Source: Tetrastigma voinierianum
Lineage: Eukaryota > Streptophyta > Magnoliopsida > Vitales > Vitaceae
DNA: 64,000 nt
Assembly: GCA_016808115.1 (NCBI GenBank)
Contig: JAEQBH010000647.1
Location: forward strand, 1,550,001-1,614,000
Direction of reading: 5' to 3'
Notes under the pieces: generated by a model
The model's input: the letters and a program-made list of their open reading frames with translations, nothing else
The model's database searches: none
Told to the model about the DNA's origin: nothing
Program-made: the position numbers and the translations under genes
Part shown: positions 55,401 through 64,000 of the stretch, piece after piece
How positions within the stretch are numbered: the stretch's first letter is position 1
How the letters are laid out: every line of letters begins with the position of its first letter

Positions 55401-57060
55401 CTAACCAACCCATCAACTGCTCGTGCCATATAGAGTCATACATGGCTTGGGGTAAAGCATCATGCTTATCCCCCTTAAACATAACACAATCATCATCCAG
55501 TGTGTAGGCAGTAACCCTTCTACAATCATAATCAATGACTATTCGGTGTGCTGCCAACTAGTCTATCCTAAGGATGACATCAAACTCCGACATGTCCATT
55601 ACCTTAAGGTCCATAGTGAACAGAATCCCTGAGATCTCTAACTCACAACCTTGACATAACTGATCAACGTTCACCCTAGTTCCTAGGGGAGAACTCACAT
55701 GCAACGGATCTTCCAAGGTTTCAACCTCTAAGCCCAAATATTTCACACATGATGCAGCAACAAAGGAATGAGATGCACCAGAATCAAACAACACTCTTGC
55801 CTATAAGCGAGATAATAGAAATGTACCTTGAATAATAAACTAATCTGCAAACTTAGCTTGAGATGTGATGGCGTAGACATGCCCCTCGTCCCTTAAGTCT
55901 TGACTTGTGAGCCCTAGCCTCAACCTCGACCCCGACCCATGCCTTGGCCCATCCGACCTAATTGTGAAGTAAAGAGGGTCGTTGCCCCCAACTATACGTG
56001 TCTCTTGGCCCATGCAGCGAAGAACAAACCGGAGTCCCGTGCACGCCCCATCGATGACTGACCCGGGTTGTCCCATAACTCTAGGATCCCTGCCTCTGAG
56101 GACAATCCCATCTCATCTGTCTAGGTAGGTGGCAATGGAAACATGTCTTCTGCCTTGGTTGGCTAGTAGCCCTGAAGTGTCTCCCATCTTAGGATAATTA
56201 ATCTTGGCCTTGGCCCTGATAATCGTGGCCCTGTCCTTGAAACCCTTGCATAACAAAAAGTCCTCTCGTTTCTCTTCCCCGGAGCCAGCTAAGAAGGCTC
56301 GGGCTCTCCTTCCTCCTTATCTTTAACACCCACATTCTGGATGCTAGTCAGTCTGACTCTCTCAATGGCCATAGTTATCTTGACCATCAAGTCCATGTCT
56401 TGTAGGAGGAGTCCCACAATTTTACCCTGCATGGACAATTTCAGGCCATCCTTGAACTTTCTTACTTTAGCCATGTCTATGGCCACATAGTCATGGGCGA
56501 AACGAGCTAACTCAGTGAACTTAGCCACGTATTCGAGCATTGTCATCATTTCTTGTTTCAGTTCTAGGAACTCTTGAGCTTTTGCATGTCGAGTAGACGC
56601 CGGGAAATAATTGCTCATGAAGAGCTCATGGAACTCTTCCCATGTCATTGCCTCCAAGTTCCTTGAGGCTTCTTTTACCACCCAACTCTGCAATTCATAC
56701 TTAGGATCTCTCCCTTTAGCCGAATGCAAATTTAAATTTTAATATCTCTCGCGGCATCGGAGGTGATCTCCAAAGCCTCTATGATCTTGCCGACTTGTCG
56801 GAACCAATGATCAACTTCCATCGGGTCCCCTCATTCCCTGAATGTTGGGGGATGATGTGACTTGAACCTCTGAAGGTTACTCGGTCCTCCTTAGCTCACA
56901 GTTGCACTAGCCTTTGCAATAGTGGTAGCCACAACACTGGCCTGCGCAATGGTAGCAGTCATAGCACTAATAGCCTTCATGAAGGCTGGTTGGTCAAAGG
57001 CCGATGGTGGTTGGTTGTTGTTCCGACCACCGCCTTGGCGTCCTCTTCCTCGACTAGCCA
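52440..57060 (-). pseudogene. Tekay-like gag-pol with chromodomain-like end, degenerate
   Basis: Starts MASRGRGRQGGGRNNNQPP at 57060 (minus). Gag core follows with EFHELFMSNYFPASTRHAKA (56289-56729), then protease MLFDSGASHSFVAASC (55794 downward), and RT with YSKMDLHTGYHQLRV and MPFGLTNTPTAFM. The catalytic FVDD box reads FVDNILIYS (54723-55010), losing one metal-binding aspartate. RNase H has MAYNSRQLKNHEQSYPTHD and DHKNLKYIFTQ (53930-54334). The integrase C-terminal part LQKRYADRRQQPLEFEVGDH is at 52814-53047. A final chromodomain-like tail (VDEVRWKHKDTVRANYPFLF) lies near 52500-52570. Frames change repeatedly with stops between. Confidence 0.88.
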
Positions 57061-57425
57061 TCTACATATGTTAGATAGAAATTTAGTCTTACACAATATC
57101 CCAAAGAAATAGGGATCAAGTATAAACTTTGAGATTTCTCTCCTTGTCTAACTAGTAGTGCATGTGCCAACTACTAATAGACCTCAACATCCCGAACTAT
57201 CCCGTTTGTTATTTTCTCGAACCCCTAAGGTTATGTGTTTTAACCCTAGTGTTCATCTTTTCCATATACACTTTACTGTGTATATTATTCACACAACACA
57301 CAACACACAACACACAATCATGTAGCATATTAAGCACCAAACATGAAATGCACAATGAATGCAATGGTCTAGACCCATGCCTATCAAGCCTCAGGTAATT
57401 GCAGACCCATGCTTTGATACTAAGC

Positions 57426-58321
57426 TGTAACGCCTCAAAATCCGAGGGCCCGTTGATTACCCATCAACCCACGGAAATCACTTGGATATCATGTAACCCG
57501 ATACCACATCGTTGTGTCCCAGGTATCAGGACCCACAATCTTACAAATCGGACAGAGTCCCCTTTACACGGGGAGTTCTTTCGAAAACCATCTTGTACAA
57601 TGTACAATATTGTAGGAAAATAACATCTGGCAATTGTCTTGGGTTTGCCTAGGCGAAGCACACCTTCGCCTAGGCGAGGAGAACCTCACTTGCAAGGCTA
57701 CCCTTGGGTTCGCTAAGGCGAAGCCCACCTTCGCCTAGGCAAGGTAGAGCATAAAATTTGGACAAATTTCACACAAAAATCCCATAAGAGTTTTGAGTTC
57801 AACTCTTGACATATTATTACATGCCAACATTCATTTTTTACAAAAATAAATGTTACAAAACAATTACAAAAGTAATTATAAAGCCACAATATGACTTTTT
57901 TTACCCTTGCGACCTCGGATGAGAGTCGTTTCACCGGCGCTTGTCCCGCACCTAAAATGTTATCTCGTATAGGGTAAGCCATGCCCAGTAGAGTAAATCC
58001 TACAAAGGCTACTCCCCATTTAAGTGCACATACAATGCTTACACTTAACAATTTTTCACTTTCACATCACAATTCCAAGCAAGATATGCAATCCTAGGTT
58101 GGAATTCTACATGCCATGCCATGAAACGAGATGACTAATTTCATGCACTATACCCGAAGTCTTGTCGACTCCCACCACACAACGCAACGCCTAATGTGTG
58201 ATAAAACTGGTCATTGATGGATTACATCTTAATGACTTGGTTTTCTAAACAAAATTGCTTATTTATAAACCAAAAGCTTTTTGGATGTTACACCTCAAAT
58301 GATCATTTCATTTACAAAACC
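57426..58321 (-). repeat. Tekay-like 5' LTR, part 1
   Basis: TGTAACGCCTC onward, matching the 3' LTR, but with an extra segment at about 57615-57950 absent from the 3' LTR. That segment carries four variants of TTCGCCTAGGCGAA. Homology with the 3' LTR ends at about ACAAAACCATG, where the nested LTR starts. Confidence 0.8.
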
Positions 58322-59099
58322 ATGTGTCTTTTGTGGGCAACGAATTTTTGGGGTTTCACCGTAGGCTCCACACGCCTTCCAATACTTGACTTTTTCACCG
58401 CTGGAGGTCTGAATTCTATCACGCCCTACCACCTGAAAGCGAAGAGGTGGGACGATACGTGATTGGGACTCCTTAACCTGCTTTTCGGACATCGGTGGGC
58501 CCATTTCATAAATAATTTCATAATGAAATACAACTTGTAATACAACCAACGTAGTGGTGTTTAAACTGTTCTGTACATATTCCTGAGTCCCATTTACTTG
58601 TATAGAAACAAATTTCACTATTACCAAAAACTTTTACATTAACATTTCGAAACAAAATCAAAAAGCCTACATCAGGTAGACTTCTATTGTTGTGTCGTCC
58701 CTGCAGATGCGAATGCCCTCGATGTCATTTTCGCACCTACACTGACGAACACCCGCGCTGTTTATACCTACCGGAAACATATAACAAATATGACCACTTG
58801 AAGTGGTCCACAATTGCAGGATAAATATAACATAATGCATATGTCAGAGTTTATGTATAACAGAATTCTATAACAGGGTTTTCATATAACATAATTCTTA
58901 TAACGGGGTTTTCATATCTCCCGTAGGAGTTTAGAACCGGTGATCTTGTACTAGGGTACCTGTAGTGGCCAACATGTAACTGAGCAGTAACCCATTACTT
59001 GGTGCTTTCTTATTGTTCATATTCTTATCATATAAATGTTTGCCTCAGATAGACCAAGATCAATGAATGAGAGGACGCAGACAATAGGTACTGCTGTAC

Positions 59100-59380
59100 C
59101 CAGACAAAGGTCGAACAAGGACGTGCCTACCCACGTAACACGAGTGTCGTAGTGGCGCAGAGTGCCAAAGACCAACGTAGACGCGCCCGCCCACGTAACA
59201 GAAGGCCGCAGAATCCAGCGTGGAGTGTCAAGACCGAACAAAACTTGCTTGCCCACGCACGTAAGGTCGTGAGCACTAGCAAGAGTGTCAAGATTTAATG
59301 TAGACTTGCCTGCCCACATAACAAAGGTGTCGTAGCATTAGCAAGAGTGTCGTAGCACTGATCAGAGGTGTCTATTCATT
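59100..59380. repeat. About 60-bp tandem repeats with GTGTCGTAG motifs
   Basis: About four degenerate units built from TGCCTGCCCACGTAACA, GTGTCGTAGCA and AAGAGTGTCAAGA. On the minus strand the unit contains GTGCTACGACACTC, the same core as the 21-bp repeats at 61927. Confidence 0.75.
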
Positions 59381-59606
59381 CGCTATTTGGTCTTAGGCAG
59401 ACATACAATTATATAAATTATTGAGCTTGTTATATTATGTTTAATCACATTAGCAAGTAAGAGCAAGAAACAATGTTTCCCTAACGACAGGATCGCCGAA
59501 GCGGCGAGGTATAGAGCATTTTTCATACAACTCCTATACATGTACTGACCTTTCATTCAGAATAACGGAAGAACTGAACAAAAATAGAGTTGTAGGACCG
59601 GTACTT

Positions 59607-59790
59607 GGACCTTAAACAACTTTGACTACCGGTACTCAACCTTCAGTTACTAGTACTTAACATCCTCTGGACCTTAAACCACTTTGAGTACCAGTACTCA
59701 ACTTCTAGTACTGGTACTTAACATCATATGGACCTTAAACCACTTTGAGTACCGGTACTCAACTTTCAGTACCGGTACTCACTTGTGATT
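59607..59790. repeat. 61-62-bp tandem repeats with GAGTACCGGTACTC palindromes
   Basis: Three units starting GGACCTTAAAC(C/A)A at 59607, 59669 and 59730. Each has GAGTACC(G/A)GTACTC and a second TAGTACTGGTACTT-like palindrome. The best unit has the perfect palindrome GAGTACCGGTACTC. Confidence 0.85.
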
Positions 59791-60438
59791 TCAGTAGAAA
59801 TGGCAGGTTTGCCTATTTTCACCCGAAATTTCCAACCAAAACCCAAAACCAACCACAAAACTAAACTAAAACAAAAAAAAATCACTTTTATATAGAGATA
59901 GGGTTCTTCAAACCCAACATAGGCAAAAGAGAGAGTTAGCAGGGTTTCCTAACCAACAAATCCATACATAAACCTTAACAAGTTTCCATACAAGTAATCC
60001 ATACAAGAATTCCATACCTTGATCTTCTTGAAACCTTCAAAACCAAGCTTTCTTTTCTTCCTTCTCTTTGTTTGAACAAGTAGAACCAAGAAATTAAGAA
60101 AATCAAACCAACTTGGCTCTTCTCTCTCTCAACCGTAAAACCTAGGTTGCCCAAATCAAAATGAGAAAATATCTTCTCATAAGACCATGTTTGGTCTTAT
60201 CCTATTTTTGGCTAAAGTTCTTCTTTTTTCTATTAAGTCCTTCTTCTTCATTCTATTTGCACATCAACTTATCAAAATCCTACTTTAACATACAATCTTC
60301 TTATGTTATGACCCTTGGGTCCTCATTTTTACAAATTACCAATTTACCCTTAGTACTTAAATTTCTGAAAAATGCAAATTTTATTTATATTATACCTTAA
60401 ACATGCAATAAACTACTAGGGTATAATTTGGGGTGTTA

Positions 60439-60753
60439 CAGAACCAGTCCGGGTCTTTCACCCGAGGGAGTATCTAGCCTTTCTTGTTATTATCGGACAC
60501 AAGTTTTTACCATTTTATTCAACAGTGCGACTCTGTTGGACTTCGTCTAACGGTATCGAGCCCATTCATCAATCACCAAGTGAGGTGATTGATTTTAATC
60601 ATGCACTCACACCCATGTACTGCGATGTTTCTCGTGCATAATGTAATGTGATGCACCATTGCATGTCAATGTCATGCCACATATATGATGAATGCTATAT
60701 GGACAATTTATCTCATGCATTTAACCATGCATCATGGACAATTATATTATATG
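60439..60753 (-). repeat. Tekay-like 5' LTR, part 2
   Basis: 315 bp aligning with 50875-51190 of the 3' LTR (GTCCGGGTCTTTCAC to CATCATGGACAATTATATTA). It is trapped between two oppositely oriented LTRs of one family. The rest of this LTR was not found further right. Confidence 0.85.
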
Positions 60754-62270
60754 TGTAACACCCCAAGTTATACCTTAGTAGTTTATTATAGTTTAGAGGT
60801 ATAATAAAAGTAAAACTTGTATTTTTCCGAAATTTAAGTGCTAAAAGTGAAAAATGATAAACCCAGAATTTATCCAAGAGTCAAGGGTATAATGGTCAAT
60901 TACAAAATAAGGACTCAAAGGACATTATGTAAGAAGATTATATGCTATTATGGAATAATGATAAGTGACTTGCAAATAGAATGAACTTTGAGGACTAAAC
61001 AGCAAAGGGGAAGAACTTAAGCCAAAATTCATCAAAGTGGAGCTCGCTACCAAGTATAATTGGCCCGCACTGTACCTTGAGTGTTTGAGTGATATCTTGG
61101 GACAGGTTGATCCAAATGCTGTGATTCAAATTTCTGTGTAATCTAGACTTCTGGGAAAACAGCTTTCATGAAGAAAGTATTGCAAAATTGTGTTTGGAGT
61201 GTCCTTTTCTAAGGACCATTTTGTGTAAAATGGATATGATAGAATTATAGGAGAAGTGTCACAAAATTTCCCGTAACCCGTTTTCCTCGGCATCGTCATA
61301 ACTCGCCTCCTAACCTCCAAATTTGATGATTTTAGTTGGGGAAAAACTCTAAGAGGTAGACCTACAAAAATATAGAAGGTACTGAGAAACAATTCTGAAC
61401 CTAAGTCCCTTGTTTTTAAGACTGAAGTGAAGATATAGTTTTTGATTTCTTAACTTGGGTAGGTTATGTATTTTGGCCATAAGTTAATTTATAAAGATCT
61501 AAATGATATGATTCCAATTTCTACTGAAAATAGACTCATAGAATTAAAACTTTCATGAAAGAAGTTTGGGTAAATATGTCTCATTTATTCCCAGAAAATT
61601 GTGCAAGTGAAGGTGAAAAATCTGTTTATGGGTGGGAAGAACATTTCCCATAATTTGAACTCTTTGGCTAAAATGCATTGTTAATGCATGATAGTTATGA
61701 CTTGAATATGTTGATATGCATGCATGAAGAAATAATTTGGCCTCTTTGGAAAAATACATTGTTAATGCATGATAGTAATATGACTTGAACATGTTGATAT
61801 GCATGAAGAAATTACAGTTATAAGAATCGACTTAGAAAATAATATGAATGAGGTTAGACCTCTGTAAAATGTTCTGAATCACATATAATTGTATTCCTAC
61901 TTAAGACAGGATCGTGAATAAATAGGGACTAGTGCTACGACACTCCTGATTAGTGTTACGACACTCCTGTTTAGTGCTTCGACACTCTTGATTAGTGGTA
62001 TGACACTCTTGTTTAGTGCTTCTAGCACTCTCGACATTAGTGCTATGACACTCTTTTGTCAGTTGCTTCCTATGACTTGCATCGTATTGTATTGTACCTA
62101 TGGATACCTACTATACCGTGTACCTGTTATTCATTCTTACTGGTCTACGCAGACAAACATTTATATGAAAAGTACATGGATAAGGACCAGTATGCTTATG
62201 AAAATAAGAATTTATGATTTATCAGCATACTTCTATAGTCTCCTGAATTTTCTGAGTCACCTGGATCGGG
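60754..62270 (+). mobile_element. Gypsy LTR of the same family, plus orientation, truncated
   Basis: Starts TGTAACACCCCAAGTTATAC. Its first about 140 bp match the inverted end of 58322-60438, and both copies carry GTGCTACGACACTC repeats and a CAAACATTTATATGA block. The 3' end was not recognised, so 62270 is where similarity is lost. Confidence 0.6.
61927..62055 (+). repeat. 21-bp tandem repeats (TAGTGCTACGACACTCCT)
   Basis: About six units of a 21-bp sequence such as GATTAGTGTTACGACACTCC, alternating GATT and GTTT starts. Confidence 0.85.
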
Positions 62271-64000
62271 TTTGAGCATTAACTCGCAAAGATGTACCGC
62301 AAAACAACAAGAAAACAAGGGTGGTGCGCCGCGCCTCCGATGCCTAAGTCAAATCGTAACTGAGAGTAAAAGTGTCAATCTTTTTTAGTCAAGAATGTCG
62401 TACCTTCCTTGTTGTGATTCCTCCTTCCTTTATGGAGGAGGAAGATGACCCGATTTCCATGGAAAGTGGGTGATTTCCTTCCGAAATGGAAGGGGAAAGA
62501 GGGCGTTCTTTGATTGCCATGAGATGTTCTTCCCTTTTTGATGGCCCAGTTGGCCCCAACTTGTGCCTTAAGAAGTGTTTGACCACCTCCAAAACGGTTA
62601 TGTGTGTGTGGGGGGCATCTTAAACTCGAGGGATCAGCCTGCAATCATTAGTCCGTCAGTTCCTCTTAGAGATGGCTCTGCTAGGAGAGAGGATAAGTCT
62701 AGGTGTTATATCCCATGACTGGCTAGAAGGTGATACTTGGCCTTGCAGGTAAAGGTGTTTGGGCCTGGTGAATGGTAGAGCTGGCTTTGCGCCTAGTACC
62801 CATAATGCCCCCCTTTTTCCGGCTGGGGAGGTCAATTTTCCTCGGTTGGAAAAAGAGAACGTTTGTGATTAGCTTGGTGTGGGGAATAGTGGACTATTAA
62901 TGCTGGTATGTTCCAATGTGCGCATTACCGAGGAATTTTCTATTTTCGGTGTCACATTTGATGCAGCTATTTGGGATTCCCTTGAAGCTTGAGGTATCTA
63001 TAAAAGGCTCAAGTAGGCAGGGTTCCTTGCGCCATTGGCAATTACCGGTTTTTCAAATGGTGGAGATATGGTCAAGGCCGCTGGCATTATTGGTGTCGTT
63101 CTTTTCTGATTGCTTCATGGAAGAGGCTTATGAAGGGGGCTTAGACGTGATTTTCAACTATGGATTAGGCCGAAGGTCGCAAGGACTAAGCTGGGTTGGA
63201 ATTGTTTGCATTTTGGAGAATATTTTCGAGCCTCACCTATCTCCATATATGCCCCCCTGCCTTGTTGTGTCCTTGGGTGGTTCGAAAACTGGAGTGGAAT
63301 CCTCTACAACCAAGAACCTCCCCTCCTAAGTCAACAGGGCACTTTTTTATTTTTTTTAGGACCTCTTTTTCTTCTTCTTTTTCTACATGTTTCTTCTTTT
63401 TCTACATGTTTCTTCTTCTTCTACAGGTTTCTTCTTCTTCTTTTTCTTGGCCTATATTGGGTTATGTAACTGCTGAAGTGTGATCGCTTTGTTGTAAGCG
63501 ATTGTTAAGTAATTGTGAATGCCTTTTGGAGTAATTAATGAAATTACATTTCCCGATATTTTTACGCCCTTGCATAATTTAGCTCTTAAGGCCTGGATTC
63601 CTGCTGTATAGTGGACCGACTGGATCACAAAAATGACATTTGTTAAAACTTGGAATGGATCGGCCCTTAGTGCTTCTCATGAACGTAACATAATCGGCCG
63701 GCCCAAACTCAACAATTAGGATGGCATAAGGGCCCATGAGTCCAGCCCTCACTCGTCTTTTGTGCCCTAGGAAGCGAAGCGTCACCAAGATTCAAATTGC
63801 CCGTAGAGGTGATGAGTCAGCGATGCATTTAATGCATCTGCAGACTCTAGAAACTTGATATATGTGGAGTCATTGGATTTACCCTGCTCCTCTTCTTCGC
63901 TCCATCGCTCGTTTTCTCCCCTCGCTTGAGAGCTCGTCGCGGATATCTCGGTACATCGCGACCGCTTCTCACTAGGCCCTTGTTTCCTCCTCATTTTCGT
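62271..64000. other. Unclassified retroelement-like sequence
   Basis: No intact gene was recognised. A TATA-like TCTATAAAAGGCTC near 62998 follows a stretch (GGACTATTAATGCTGGTATG) that loosely resembles 28510-28540 in the Tat antisense-ORF promoter region, so this could be part of another Tat element. Open frames at 62375-62644 (minus), 62916-63329 (plus) and 63782-63994 (minus) show no domain. Confidence 0.35.
63355..63450 (+). repeat. CTT-rich tandem repeat
   Basis: Pyrimidine-rich run with about three copies of a roughly 22-bp unit TTTCTTCTTTTTCTACATG, followed by CTACAGGTTTCTTCTTC. Confidence 0.8.

Larger units (their letters stand above)
58322..60438 (-). mobile_element. Gypsy LTR (solo or truncated) nested in the Tekay 5' LTR, minus orientation
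   Basis: About 2.1 kb; its right end GGGTGTTACA is the reverse complement of the TGTAACACCCC start of the LTR at 60754, and about 140 bp next to it match in inverted orientation. The left junction is blurred: AAACC (58317-58321) against GAACC (60439-60443) is a possible four-of-five duplication. It contains two minisatellites (59100-59380 and 59607-59790). Confidence 0.65.
50229..60753 (-). mobile_element. Ty3/gypsy Tekay-like retrotransposon, 5' LTR disrupted
   Basis: The 3' LTR is 50229-52391; internal coding runs from 57060 to about 52440; the 5' LTR starts at 57426. Next to the 5' LTR the minus strand reads TTAGTATCAAAGCATGGG, a variant initiator-Met primer site. Next to the 3' LTR it reads AAGAAGGGAAGAA, a polypurine tract, followed by TGTAAAACCC. 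The 5' LTR is split by a second LTR (58322-60438) and then cut at 60753 by a third, so the outer end and any duplication are not visible. Confidence 0.88.

Noticed and set aside
1..64000. tRNA, rRNA or snRNA genes
   Set aside because: I saw no convincing cloverleaf, rRNA or snRNA sequence by eye; tRNA-complementary stretches are retroelement primer sites. A dedicated scan (tRNAscan-SE, Infernal) would be decisive.

Overview
This is nuclear DNA from a flowering plant, most likely a dicot with a repeat-rich genome. The evidence is the plant-specific retroelements (Ty3/gypsy Tat with an antisense extra ORF, Tekay-like gypsy, Ty1/copia, TRIM, L1), a plant type-IIB Ca2+-ATPase sequence, and an intact spliceosomal gene of the YLS8/DIM1 family. 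No bacterial, organellar or viral segment was seen. I could not name a species.

Layout. 1-2007: right-hand end of a plus-strand Tat-type gypsy element, with its antisense extra ORF still open at the window edge and a probable 3' LTR. 2310-8666: minus-strand Ty1/copia element with both LTRs and a near-matching 5-bp duplication. 8672-16590: plus-strand autoinhibited Ca2+-ATPase pseudogene cut into three pieces by a 2.2-kb LTR-like insertion and a TRIM-like element that itself holds a gypsy solo LTR. 18304-24145: minus-strand YLS8/DIM1 gene, two coding exons, 142 codons, apparently functional; its 5.4-kb intron carries a fold-back/tandem TRIM, two L1 fragments and a hairpin MITE. 24566-25491: Mutator-like MITE with long inverted repeats. 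26062-45063: a 19.0-kb Tat gypsy element bounded by a perfect AGGGA duplication; about 7.7 kb of it is later insertions (a hAT-like element, three solo LTRs), leaving about 11.3 kb. 45064-50228: AT-rich DNA with a 1.12-kb-offset duplication, an LTR remnant and a copia-like solo LTR. 50229-60753: minus-strand Tekay-like gypsy element whose 5' LTR was hit twice by one LTR family in opposite orientations. 62271-64000: unclassified retroelement-like DNA.

Only one gene looks functional, the YLS8/DIM1 gene. Everything else is transposon sequence or gene debris. The elements date each other by nesting: Tat, then the 4.1-kb solo LTR in its gag, then a 1.3-kb solo LTR inside that; and the Ca2+-ATPase pseudogene, then the TRIM-like element, then a solo LTR. 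Five insertions have perfect target-site duplications (AGGGA, GCAGG, GTGAG, GAGGC, ATATC), so those boundaries are firm.

The most unusual structure is a roughly 57-58-bp tandem array (37992-39040) in the U3 part of the 4.1-kb solo LTR. Each unit carries two copies of a TGTCGCGACA-like palindrome with starts about 20 bp apart, just upstream of a TATA box.
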